In this document: positions 1 to 6,818 of the stretch, one piece after another | How positions within the stretch are numbered: position 1 is the first letter of the stretch | Layout: each line of letters opens with the position of its first letter | Source: Bacilli bacterium | Lineage (GTDB): Bacteria; Bacillota_I; Bacilli_A; RF39; UBA660 | Assembly: GCA_900752905.1 (NCBI GenBank) | Contig: CAADWX010000009.1 | Span: forward strand, 1-13,695 | Length of the DNA stretch: 13,695 nucleotides | Direction: 5' to 3' | Notes under the pieces: generated by a model | Told to the model about the DNA's origin: nothing | What the model saw: only the letters and a program-made list of their open reading frames with translations | Database searches by the model: none | Position numbers and translations under genes: made by a program

Positions 1-96
1 GTAGGGAAAAATATAGAAAGTAATGATTATACTAAAGTTATTACAAGTACTTTTGATGATTTAAATGATATGTATTCAATAGAATATAAAGTTTAA
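1..96 (+). CDS. C-terminal tail of an unidentified protein (5' end outside window)
   Basis: Frame 1 is open from the first base and ends at a TAA at 94-96, giving 31 residues that finish in DLNDMYSIEYKV. Codon use (AAT, GAT, ATA, AAA) matches the other genes, so this is probably the real end of an upstream gene on the same strand. The fragment is hydrophilic, with no motif that I recognise and no membrane segment. Genes upstream of ruvA in Firmicutes vary, so context does not settle the identity. A run of ten T (100-109) follows the stop, but the stem before it is only about four pairs. Confidence 0.55.
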   Translation, partial: VGKNIESNDYTKVITSTFDDLNDMYSIEYKV

Positions 97-122
97 ATCT
101 TTTTTTTTTACTTAAAATAAGG

Positions 123-128
123 TATAAT
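123..128 (+). promoter_or_regulatory. Probable -10 element for the ruvA operon
   Basis: A perfect TATAAT lies 20 bases before the chosen ruvA start, in the gap after the preceding gene. The -35 position (about 100-105) is only a T-run, so the upstream element is weak and the assignment rests on the -10 alone. In DNA this AT-rich, such hexamers also arise by chance. Confidence 0.4.
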
Positions 129-130
129 TA

Positions 131-139
131 AAGAGGTGA
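131..139 (+). promoter_or_regulatory. Ribosome binding site that decides the ruvA start
   Basis: AAGAGGTGA is a strong Shine-Dalgarno match eight bases before the ATG at 148. An in-frame GTG at 136 lies inside this motif, so it cannot use it and is unlikely to be the start. Confidence 0.75.
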
Positions 140-147
140 TTAAAGTT

Positions 148-687
148 ATGTTTGAGTATATATTCGGTAAAATAGTTTCTATTGAATCAAATTATGTTGT
201 ATTAGAAAATAATAATATTGGATATTTAATATATGTATCTAATCCTTATAGCTATAAAGAAAATAATGATTATAAAGTTTATATTTATCAACATATAAGA
301 GAAGATGAAAATACATTATATGGATTTAAAAGTAAAAGTGAAAAAGAATTATTTTTAAGATTAATAGATGTGAAAGGATTAGGATGCAAAATGGCACTTC
401 CAATGCTTTCTGTAGATATAAATAATATAGAATCAGCTATAGAACAAGAAAATATTGATTATTTAAAGAAGTTTCCTAAAATAGGAGATAAAGTAGCAAA
501 ACAAATAATACTTGATTTAAAAGGAAAATTAAGTATAGAATCTACTCCAAATAATCTAAAAGAATTAGAAGAAACATTAAAAGCATTAGGTTATAAAAGT
601 TCTGATATAAATAAAGTATTACCAAAAATTACTGAAACAGAAATTGAAAAACAATTAAAAGAAGCTTTAAAGCTATTACTTAAGTGA
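148..687 (+). CDS. ruvA: Holliday junction branch migration complex subunit RuvA
   Basis: RuvA binds the four-way DNA junction as a tetramer and loads the RuvB motor during recombinational repair. With the ATG at 148 the protein has 179 residues, slightly short for the family (about 190-205), and begins MFEYIFGKIV, the usual RuvA N-terminus. The OB-fold domain spans about 1-62. Two helix-hairpin-helix DNA-binding motifs follow: VKGLGCKMA at 75-83 and FPKIGDKVAKQI at 109-120, then LDLKGKL. The C-terminal RuvB-binding domain (about 135-179) carries the expected ETLKALGY pattern. A Cys replaces the Pro/Lys usually found in the first hairpin. The gene probably starts an operon; the next start codon is seven bases after its TGA. 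ruvB is present downstream but not adjacent, which is unusual. No ruvC is seen, as expected in Firmicutes, which use RecU. Confidence 0.95.
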   Translation: MFEYIFGKIVSIESNYVVLENNNIGYLIYVSNPYSYKENNDYKVYIYQHIREDENTLYGFKSKSEKELFLRLIDVKGLGCKMALPMLSVDINNIESAIEQENIDYLKKFPKIGDKVAKQIILDLKGKLSIESTPNNLKELEETLKALGYKSSDINKVLPKITETEIEKQLKEALKLLLK

Positions 688-694
688 GGCATTT

Positions 695-1243
695 ATGAGA
701 ATAGGAATAGATATAGATGACACAATTACTAATACATATAAAGAAGTTATTAAAATATTAAGTAATAATAATGATATTGATTTTAACTCATTATATAATT
801 TAAATTTATCATATGATGAGTTACCTTTAAAATTTTCTAATTGTATGAATTTATCAAGAGAAAATTATACTTCTGTAGCAAAAAATGTAGAATTAAAGGA
901 AGATGTATTAGAAGTATTAAATGAATTATCTAAAAATGATGAAATTATTTTTATTACAGCAAGAAATAATATAGATTATGGTAATCCATATTTATTGTCA
1001 AAAAACTATTTAGATTCAAAAGGTATTAAATATAATGAGCTATATGTTGGAGTATCTGATAAAGGAAACTTTTGTAATGAAAACAATATAGATTTATTTA
1101 TAGATGATAATATAAAAAATTGTGAAATGGTTAAATTATATGGTATAGATGTATTATTATATGACAATGTATTTAATAAAAAAAGTGATTTAAAAAGAGT
1201 TAATAATTGGAATGAAATATTAGAATATGTAAGGAGGGGATAG
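695..1243 (+). CDS. HAD-family 5'(3')-deoxyribonucleotidase-like phosphatase
   Basis: This is a 182-residue soluble HAD hydrolase of the NT5C/YqfW nucleotidase type. It probably removes the phosphate from (deoxy)nucleoside monophosphates in the cytoplasm; the exact substrate is inferred. All HAD motifs are visible: DIDDT at 6-10 (nucleophile D6, acid/base D8), FITAR at 86-90 (T88), K123 in SDKG, and FIDDN at 135-139 (D137, D138). The cap is the short insert between motifs I and II (about 15-70), as in NT5C enzymes. The start is supported by GAGG at 685-688, seven bases upstream. The stop is two bases before the ruvB start and the ruvB ribosome site lies inside its last codons, so the genes are probably co-transcribed. 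Its place between ruvA and ruvB is unusual, and the link to branch migration, if any, is unknown. Confidence 0.85.
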   Translation: MRIGIDIDDTITNTYKEVIKILSNNNDIDFNSLYNLNLSYDELPLKFSNCMNLSRENYTSVAKNVELKEDVLEVLNELSKNDEIIFITARNNIDYGNPYLLSKNYLDSKGIKYNELYVGVSDKGNFCNENNIDLFIDDNIKNCEMVKLYGIDVLLYDNVFNKKSDLKRVNNWNEILEYVRRG

Positions 1244-1244
1244 A

Positions 1245-2237
1245 ATGGATGAAAGAGTAGTAACCAATAATAAAATAGAAGAAGATACATTTGAAAAAAC
1301 TATTAGACCTGATAGTATTGATGAATATATTGGACAAACTGAAGTAAAAGAAAATCTAAAAATTTATATTGATGCTGCAAAAATGAGAGATGAATCATTA
1401 GATCATGTTTTACTATATGGTCCACCTGGTCTTGGTAAAACAACTCTAGCAAATATAATAGCAGCAGAAATGGGAACAAATATCAAAACAGCATCAGGAC
1501 CATCTATTGAAAAAAGTGGAGATTTAGCTGCGATTTTATCAACTCTTGAAGAGGGAGATATATTGTTCATTGATGAAATTCATAGAATACCAAGATATAT
1601 AGAAGAAATATTGTATCCAGCTATGGAAGATTTTAAACTTGATATAATTGTTGGAAGTGATTCAAGTAGTAGGAATATTAGAATTGATCTTCCACCATTC
1701 ACACTAGTTGGTGCAACAACTCGTGCTGGGGATTTATCAAGTCCTTTAAGAGATAGATTTGGAATTGTTGCAAGATTAGAATATTATACTGAGGATGAGT
1801 TAACTGAAATAGTAAAAAGAACGGGAAGAGTATTAAATACTACGATAGATGATGATGCAGCACATGAACTTGCTAAAAGAAGCAGAGGTACACCTCGTAT
1901 AGCTAATAGGTTATTTAAAAGAGTAAGAGATTTTGCACAAGTACTTGGAGATGGAAATATTAATTTAAAGATTGCAAAAATTGCTCTTGATAAATTAAAA
2001 GTAGATAAACTTGGACTTGATAGTACAGATTATAATTTGCTTAAGTCAATAATAGAAAAATTTAATGGAGGACCTGTTGGAATAGAAGCAATTGCATCAT
2101 CAATAGGAGAAGAACAATCGACAATAGAAGATGTTTATGAACCTTATCTTTTACAAACAGGGCTTTTAAAAAGAACATCAAGAGGCAGAGTTGTAACAGA
2201 AAAAGCTTATGAACATTTAGGTATAAAACATGATTAA
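1245..2237 (+). CDS. ruvB: Holliday junction branch migration ATPase RuvB
   Basis: RuvB is the hexameric AAA+ motor that pulls DNA through the RuvA-bound junction. The 330-residue protein has normal family length and every key motif: Walker [10 protein letters not shown] at 59-67, Walker B LFIDE at 107-111, sensor 1 GATTR at 156-160, the LRDRFG arginine-finger segment at 168-173, and sensor 2 GTPRIANR at 214-221. The RuvB winged-helix DNA-binding domain fills about 255-330, including [10 protein letters not shown] and the typical ending [13 protein letters not shown] strong ribosome site, AAGGAGGGG, lies at 1231-1239. The last eight bases overlap the next gene, which suggests translational coupling. 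No defect is visible. Confidence 0.98.
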   Translation: MDERVVTNNKIEEDTFEKTIRPDSIDEYIGQTEVKENLKIYIDAAKMRDESLDHVLLYGPPGLGKTTLANIIAAEMGTNIKTASGPSIEKSGDLAAILSTLEEGDILFIDEIHRIPRYIEEILYPAMEDFKLDIIVGSDSSSRNIRIDLPPFTLVGATTRAGDLSSPLRDRFGIVARLEYYTEDELTEIVKRTGRVLNTTIDDDAAHELAKRSRGTPRIANRLFKRVRDFAQVLGDGNINLKIAKIALDKLKVDKLGLDSTDYNLLKSIIEKFNGGPVGIEAIASSIGEEQSTIEDVYEPYLLQTGLLKRTSRGRVVTEKAYEHLGIKHD

Positions 2238-2916
2238 AATTTTTGGAAATATAGAAAAAGAACTTAAATATTATGATCTGAATAAATATTTAAAAGAAAT
2301 AATAAATGATTTAACAGCAAATAATCCTATAGAAAAAGAAAAATTTGAAAAATTTAGTAAGAATTATAGTGTATTTGAACCTTATTTTGATTATGCAATG
2401 AAAAATTTGAACATGTATATAGAAAATCCTATTTTTTTTAATAATAAATGTTTAATTTTAAAAGATAAACATTATTATATAGAGAATATTGACAATATTG
2501 AAAATTTAGAAAAGAAAAATTTATCTTTTTATGATATGGTAACATGTGATGATAAAATGCTTGGATTAAATATGATTAGTGAGTTAGCGGATGGTTGTAT
2601 TATTGATTGTAATGGTAATTGGTATGAATTATGTATGACTCCAAGGCATCTTCATATAGCAAGGGCAGTTTTGAATCAACATTTAGGTTCAAACGTATCA
2701 GATTATAGAAAATATAAAGAATTTGTAAATGAACATGGAATATATCATATTGTAGATTTTATAATTGACTATTTAGGGTATATATATGTTAAATATTCTA
2801 GTCCTGTTGCTATTTATAATATAAATTCAATTACAAATATTCAATTTAAAGCATTGCAAAAAATTAAAAGAATACACAATGTAAGTAAAGAAGAAATAAT
2901 ATATAAAAGGAGATAA
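2230..2916 (+). CDS. Unidentified 228-residue protein coupled to ruvB
   Basis: I do not recognise this family. The start ATG lies inside the last codons of ruvB (8-base overlap, only a weak AGGT upstream), which suggests translational coupling and a real gene. The protein is hydrophilic, with no signal peptide or clear membrane segment. The N-terminal half (about 1-75) is charged and probably helical. The region from about 105 to 200 looks like the structured core: two nearby Cys in [14 protein letters not shown], then [17 protein letters not shown] and a hydrophobic strand/helix pattern ending [12 protein letters not shown]. The tail is basic ([10 protein letters not shown] pattern). The queA ribosome site falls in its last codons and queA begins three bases after its stop, so it belongs to the ruv-queA operon. 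The Cys, Trp and His cluster could bind metal or nucleotide, but that is speculation. Confidence 0.75.
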   Translation: MIKIFGNIEKELKYYDLNKYLKEIINDLTANNPIEKEKFEKFSKNYSVFEPYFDYAMKNLNMYIENPIFFNNKCLILKDKHYYIENIDNIENLEKKNLSFYDMVTCDDKMLGLNMISELADGCIIDCNGNWYELCMTPRHLHIARAVLNQHLGSNVSDYRKYKEFVNEHGIYHIVDFIIDYLGYIYVKYSSPVAIYNINSITNIQFKALQKIKRIHNVSKEEIIYKRR

Positions 2917-2919
2917 TAT

Positions 2920-3945
2920 ATGAAAACAGAAGATTTCGATTTTTATTTACCAGAAGAATTAATAGCTCAAACACCCTTAAAAGATAGAGCTTCATCTAAA
3001 ATGTTGGTTTTAAATAAAGAAACTGGTGATATAGATCATAAACATTTTAGTGATATAGAAAATATGTTGGATGAAAATGATGTACTTGTTTTAAATGATA
3101 CTAAAGTTATTCCAGCACGACTTCATGGTGAAAAAGAAAATACAAAAGCACATATCGAATTATTATTACTTAAAGATTTAGGTGATAACACTTGGGAATG
3201 TTTAACAAAACCTGCTAAAAGAATAGAAAAAGGTACTATAGTAAGTTTTGGTGATGGCATATTAAAAGCAGAATGTATAGAAAAAAAAGAAGAAGGAATA
3301 TGCATATATAAATTAATATATGATGGTATATTAGTTGAAATATTAGATAAATTAGGTGAAATGCCACTGCCTCCTTATATCCATGAAAAATTAAAAGATA
3401 AAGATAGATATCAAACTGTATATGCTAAAAACTTAGGTAGTGCTGCTGCACCAACAGCTGGATTACATTTTACTAAAGAATTATTAGAGCATTTAAAAAA
3501 TAAAGGTGTAACAATATGTTATGTAACACTTCATGTTGGACTAGGTACATTTAGACCTGTTAATGTAGAAGATGTTAAATCACATAAAATGCATAGCGAA
3601 TTTTATAGAATGGATAAAAAAACAGCTGATATATTAAATGAGGCAAAAAAGAATGGAAAAAGGATTATTAGTGTAGGGACAACCTCTACAAGAACTTTAG
3701 AAACAATAATAAAGAAATATGGAAGTTTTAAAGAATGTAGTGGTAATACTGATATATTTATATATCCTGGATATAAATTTGAAGCAATTGATGCATTAAT
3801 AACTAATTTTCATTTACCAAAATCTACACTAGTTATGTTAGTAAGTGCCCTTGCAGGACGTGAAAATATATTAAATGCATATAAAATTGCAGTAGAAAAT
3901 AAATATAGATTCTTCTCATTTGGAGATTGTATGTTTATAAAATAA
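2920..3945 (+). CDS. queA: S-adenosylmethionine:tRNA ribosyltransferase-isomerase QueA
   Basis: QueA transfers and isomerises the ribosyl part of SAM onto preQ1-modified tRNA, making epoxyqueuosine at wobble position 34 of GUN-anticodon tRNAs. The 341-residue protein is full length and shows the family blocks in order: [13 protein letters not shown] at 7-19, [12 protein letters not shown] at 57-68, [13 protein letters not shown] at 173-185, [10 protein letters not shown] at 205-214, GTTSTRTLE at 253-261, [11 protein letters not shown] at 294-304, and a C-terminal RFFSFGDCM. The ribosome site AAAGGAG (2906-2912) is well placed. It is the last gene of the tightly packed ruv cluster. tgt, its frequent neighbour and pathway partner, is not present in this window, so it must lie elsewhere if queuosine is made. 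No clear intrinsic terminator follows. Confidence 0.97.
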   Translation: MKTEDFDFYLPEELIAQTPLKDRASSKMLVLNKETGDIDHKHFSDIENMLDENDVLVLNDTKVIPARLHGEKENTKAHIELLLLKDLGDNTWECLTKPAKRIEKGTIVSFGDGILKAECIEKKEEGICIYKLIYDGILVEILDKLGEMPLPPYIHEKLKDKDRYQTVYAKNLGSAAAPTAGLHFTKELLEHLKNKGVTICYVTLHVGLGTFRPVNVEDVKSHKMHSEFYRMDKKTADILNEAKKNGKRIISVGTTSTRTLETIIKKYGSFKECSGNTDIFIYPGYKFEAIDALITNFHLPKSTLVMLVSALAGRENILNAYKIAVENKYRFFSFGDCMFIK

Positions 3946-3985
3946 AAATAATTGAGTTGTATGTTGAAATATGGAGAATTTTATG

Positions 3986-4057
3986 AATAAAGAATGCAAA
4001 AATAAAAATAAGATATAATTATCTTAGTATTGTTTATTACATATTATATTCTTTATT
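3986..4057 (+). repeat. Nested inverted repeats in the queA-miaA gap
   Basis: A perfect 10-bp inverted repeat, AATAAAGAAT (3986-3995) and ATTCTTTATT (4048-4057), encloses a second perfect 7-bp stem, TAAGATA/TATCTTA, with a four-base loop at 4009-4026. A short T-rich tail follows the outer arm. The structure could be a weak terminator, an RNA element or a protein-binding dyad. All arms are AT pairs apart from one or two, so chance is possible. Confidence 0.35.
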
Positions 4058-4062
4058 TTTGA

Positions 4063-4068
4063 TATAAT
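4063..4068 (+). promoter_or_regulatory. Possible -10 element upstream of miaA
   Basis: TATAAT sits 46 bases before the miaA start, within a 163-base gap that separates miaA from queA. The nearest -35-like hexamer, TTACAT at 4037-4042, has a 20-base spacer, which is long. A second TATAAT at 4014-4019 is in the same gap (both copies are inside the repeated GATATAATT), so the true start point is uncertain. Confidence 0.35.
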
Positions 4069-4085
4069 TTTATTAGGTGGTATAA

Positions 4086-4112
4086 ATGATTGATGAGGTA
4101 AAAATAAAATGA
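4086..4112 (+). CDS. Possible 8-codon upstream ORF overlapping the miaA start
   Basis: A short frame reading MIDEVKIK starts at an ATG seven bases after a Shine-Dalgarno-like AGGTGG (about 4074-4079), and its TGA overlaps the miaA ATG as ATGA. If translated, it could couple ribosomes into miaA. miaA also has its own GAGGT at 4095-4099, nine bases before its ATG, so the upstream frame is not needed. The frame is very short and may be chance. Confidence 0.25.
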   Translation: MIDEVKIK

Positions 4113-4993
4113 TTATAGTGATTACAGGGCCTACTGCAGTAGGAAAAACAAAATTAAGTATTGAACTTGCTAAAAGATTAAATGGAGAAATTATAAATGC
4201 AGATTCAACTCAAGTATATAAAGGTCTTGATATAGCAACAGCTAAAATTAAAGAAAATGAAAAAGAAGGAATACCACATCATTTATTTGATATAAAAAAT
4301 ATAGATGAGAATTATACTGTATATGATTACCAGAAAGATGGTAGAATATGTATAGATGAAATTTTAAAAAAAGGTAAAACTCCTATTATTGTAGGAGGTA
4401 CTGGTCTTTATATAAATGCTCTTTTATATGATTATAAATTTGAAGATGAAAATAGTAATTATGATTTTAGTAATTTGACAGATCAAGAATTATACAATAA
4501 ATTGAAAGAAATAGATCCTAATACTTCTATTCATATGAATAATAGAAAAAGAGTAGAAAGAGCATATTCTTATTATTTAAAGACTGGTAAATGTTTTAGT
4601 GAAAAAGAAATAACACATAAGTTATTATATAATACAATATTTATAGGTCTTACGACAGATAGAAGTATTTTATATGATAAGATAAATAAAAGAGTAGATA
4701 ATATGTTAAAAGATGGTTTAATAGATGAAGCTTATAAAATATATTTATCTAATATAAGAAGTAAAGCAGTTATGACTCCAATAGGCTATAAAGAATTATT
4801 TGATTATTTTGATAAAAAATGTTCTTTAGAAGATTCAATTGAACTAATAAAACAAAGAAGTAGACATTATGCTAAAAGGCAATATACTTGGTTTAATAAT
4901 AAAATGAATATAAAATGGTTTAATACAGATTATGATAATTTTTCAAATACTGTTTTAAATGTTATGAATTATATAGAAAGCAATATAATTTGA
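4109..4993 (+). CDS. miaA: tRNA dimethylallyltransferase MiaA
   Basis: MiaA adds a dimethylallyl group to N6 of A37 in tRNAs that read UNN codons, the first step towards ms2i6A. The 294-residue protein is near family length. It has the P-loop GPTAVGKT at 7-14, the catalytic-Asp motif ADSTQVY at 31-37 (D32; many relatives read DSMQ), GIPHHLFD at 54-61 and VGGTGLY at 95-101. Further on are the tRNA-gripping NNRKRVERA block, the TPIGYKEL block and the C-terminal SRHYAKRQYTWF signature. The start is supported by GAGGT nine bases upstream. It is separated from queA by 163 bases with possible promoters, and the next gene begins 26 bases after its stop, so it probably shares a transcript with the AI-2E-family gene. 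Confidence 0.96.
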   Translation: MIIVITGPTAVGKTKLSIELAKRLNGEIINADSTQVYKGLDIATAKIKENEKEGIPHHLFDIKNIDENYTVYDYQKDGRICIDEILKKGKTPIIVGGTGLYINALLYDYKFEDENSNYDFSNLTDQELYNKLKEIDPNTSIHMNNRKRVERAYSYYLKTGKCFSEKEITHKLLYNTIFIGLTTDRSILYDKINKRVDNMLKDGLIDEAYKIYLSNIRSKAVMTPIGYKELFDYFDKKCSLEDSIELIKQRSRHYAKRQYTWFNNKMNIKWFNTDYDNFSNTVLNVMNYIESNII

Positions 4994-5019
4994 TGATATA
5001 ATAAAAAAGAGGTGAAAGT

Positions 5020-6171
5020 ATGAAATTTAGACGTGATGATAAAATTGATTATAATGGACTAAATGAAATAATTGATATATCTAAAAAGATACTTAGAATA
5101 GCATTAATTTTTATAATAATTGTAGGAATTTACTTTATTTTAAAACTTTGTAATGCTTTGGGGTTAAAACCTATAATTGTTAATATTTTAACATCTATAT
5201 TTCCACTTTTTGTGGGTTTATTTATGGCATGGCTATTTGATCCTATTGTATCTTATTTGCAAAAAAAAGGATGGAAAAGGGGACTTGGAGCAACTTTAGT
5301 ATATGTTGTTTTCTTAGGTGTTATTGGTGTCATTGTAGGACTTATTATTCCAATGCTTGGTAATCAAATAAATGATTTTGTAAAAACACTACCTAGTATC
5401 TTTAATTCGATTAAAGATTGGATCGACAATGTATTTGATGGATTAAAAGGTAATAATTTTATTAATATGGATAATATAAAAAATGGTTTATTTTCTAGTA
5501 TAGAAAATTTTGGAGTTAATTTAACTCAATCACTTCCTAATATGGTTGTAACTGGTGTTAAATCTTTATTTTCTGGTGTTGGTTCTTTTGTTGTGGGACT
5601 TATAATTGGTTTTTATTTCTTAATTAGCTATAATAATTTTGGTGATACAATTATTACTCTTGTACCAAGAAAATTTCAAAAAGATGCAAGAAGACTTATT
5701 ACTGAGGTTAATACATCATTTAGAAGATTTATAAATGGAAGTATTATAGATTGTACACTTGTATTTGTTCTATCTACTATAGCGCTTGCTATATGTGGAG
5801 TAAAAGCTCCATTATTATTTGGACTTTTCTGTGGTATAACTAATATAATTCCTTTTGCAGGACCTTATATTGGTGGTGCTCCTGCTATTATAGTAGGTTT
5901 TTGTCAAAGTCCAACTATAGGTATTTTTGCTCTTATTTCAATAGCTGTTATTCAAACTATTGAAGGTAATTTCTTACAACCTATAATTTTAGGTAAAACT
6001 ACTAAATTACATCCTGTTACAATTATTTTAGGACTTCTTGTATTTAGTAAGTTCTTTGGAATTTTAGGTATGGTTATTTCAACTCCAGTAATTGGAGCTG
6101 TTAAAGCAATATATTTATTCTTTGATGAAAAATACCATTTCTTTGACAAAAAAGAAAAGAATGAAGAATAA
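5020..6171 (+). CDS. AI-2E family transporter (YrrI/YtvI-like permease)
   Basis: This 383-residue inner-membrane protein belongs to the AI-2E (UPF0118) family, whose members export small molecules or exchange ions; the actual substrate cannot be told from sequence. Hydrophobic segments lie at about 26-47, 50-72, 90-113, 176-203, 243-262, 265-293, 298-316 and 331-366, matching the usual 7-8 helices. A soluble amphipathic stretch lies between helices 3 and 4 (about 114-170). The family signatures are clear: NIIPFAGPYIGG at 275-286, EGNFLQPIILG at 315-325 and the glycine-rich LGLLVFSKFFGILGMV. A strong ribosome site AAGAGGTGA lies just upstream. Relatives sit next to alaS in several Firmicutes (yrrI-alaS in Bacillus subtilis, from memory), which fits alaS being two genes downstream. 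A terminator follows directly. Confidence 0.92.
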   Translation: MKFRRDDKIDYNGLNEIIDISKKILRIALIFIIIVGIYFILKLCNALGLKPIIVNILTSIFPLFVGLFMAWLFDPIVSYLQKKGWKRGLGATLVYVVFLGVIGVIVGLIIPMLGNQINDFVKTLPSIFNSIKDWIDNVFDGLKGNNFINMDNIKNGLFSSIENFGVNLTQSLPNMVVTGVKSLFSGVGSFVVGLIIGFYFLISYNNFGDTIITLVPRKFQKDARRLITEVNTSFRRFINGSIIDCTLVFVLSTIALAICGVKAPLLFGLFCGITNIIPFAGPYIGGAPAIIVGFCQSPTIGIFALISIAVIQTIEGNFLQPIILGKTTKLHPVTIILGLLVFSKFFGILGMVISTPVIGAVKAIYLFFDEKYHFFDKKEKNEE

Positions 6172-6175
6172 TTTT

Positions 6176-6201
6176 AACTCATAAATTTTATGAGTTTTTT
6201 T
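6176..6201 (+). terminator. Intrinsic terminator after the AI-2E-family gene
   Basis: An 8-bp stem, AACTCATA (6176-6183) with TATGAGTT (6189-6196), encloses a five-base loop, and a run of seven T (6195-6201) follows. It begins five bases after the stop codon and precedes a new promoter, so it probably ends the first transcription unit. Confidence 0.85.
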
Positions 6202-6231
6202 GTTAATAGTCTACCTTTAAAATAATATACG

Positions 6232-6240
6232 TGGTATAAT
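6232..6240 (+). promoter_or_regulatory. Extended -10 promoter for the dNMP kinase-alaS operon
   Basis: TGGTATAAT is a perfect extended -10 (TG, one base, TATAAT), placed between the terminator and the next gene. The -35 region near 6212-6217 is poor, as is common when the TG extension is present. Transcription would start near 6247, about 23 bases before the chosen start codon. Confidence 0.65.
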
Positions 6241-6253
6241 GTTTCTATATGTT

Positions 6254-6260
6254 GAAAGGA
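6254..6260 (+). promoter_or_regulatory. Ribosome binding site that decides the kinase start
   Basis: GAAAGGA lies nine bases before the ATG at 6270. An in-frame ATG at 6249 would sit upstream of this site, almost at the predicted transcription start, and has no ribosome site, so 6270 is preferred. Confidence 0.65.
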
Positions 6261-6269
6261 ATAATTTAT

Positions 6270-6818
6270 ATGGAAAAAAAGAATATCAAGATATTTTTAA
6301 TATGTGGTAAGGCAAGACATGGTAAAGATACAGTAGCAAAAATAATTAAAGAAAAGTATGAAATGGATAATTTAAAATCAATAACTTTATCTTATGCTTA
6401 TTATATAAAAGATTATGCTAAAAGAATAACAAATTGGGATGGTTCTGATGATACAAAACCACGTGAATTATTACAACAACTTGGTACTAATATAATAAGA
6501 AAGAATATAGACGATAAACTTTTTATAAGAAGAATGATAGAAGATATAAAAGTTTTTTCTTATTATTATGATATTGCAATTATATCTGATGGAAGATTTA
6601 AAGCAGAAATTGATACAATAAGAGATGAATTTAGTGATGTATGTGTTATACATGTTGAAAGACCTGATTTTGATAATGGATTGACAGAAGAACAAAAAAA
6701 GCATCCAACAGAAGTTGATTTGGATGATTATGATAAGTATGATTATAAAATATTGAATGATGGTTCTATATCTGATTTAGAAAATAAAATTTCAGATATT
6801 TTAAAGGAGGTAAAATAA
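6270..6818 (+). CDS. Deoxynucleoside monophosphate kinase-like P-loop enzyme
   Basis: With the ATG at 6270 this is a 182-residue P-loop kinase resembling phage-type dNMP kinases, which phosphorylate dNMPs to dNDPs. The Walker A motif GKARHGKDT at 13-21, with the GKDT form, is typical of that group. Other landmarks are the block KPRELLQQLGT, the Walker B/DxR segment IISDGRFKAEID, and HPTEVDLDDYD near the C-terminus, where relatives carry a His-x-x-Glu motif; it then ends in a strand-helix pair (YKILNDGSISDLENKI). It is a cytoplasmic protein and the substrate range is inferred. Codon use matches its neighbours, so if it came from a phage it was long ago. Its TAA overlaps the alaS ATG (TAATG), which indicates translational coupling. 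A more general adenylate-kinase-like role is possible. Confidence 0.75.
   Translation: MEKKNIKIFLICGKARHGKDTVAKIIKEKYEMDNLKSITLSYAYYIKDYAKRITNWDGSDDTKPRELLQQLGTNIIRKNIDDKLFIRRMIEDIKVFSYYYDIAIISDGRFKAEIDTIRDEFSDVCVIHVERPDFDNGLTEEQKKHPTEVDLDDYDKYDYKILNDGSISDLENKISDILKEVK

Noticed and set aside
88..109. Terminator after the first partial gene
   Set aside because: A ten-T run is present, but the preceding stem is only about four pairs, too weak to call.
136..147. GTG start for RuvA at 136
   Set aside because: It lies inside the Shine-Dalgarno sequence. ATG at 148 gives the normal RuvA N-terminus.
4997..5002. TATAAT before the AI-2E-family gene
   Set aside because: There is no -35, and transcription would start at or inside the ribosome site. 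It is probably a chance hexamer.
6249..6269. Upstream ATG of the dNMP kinase
   Set aside because: It is about nine bases after the -10 box with no ribosome site. The ATG at 6270 follows GAAAGGA at a proper distance.
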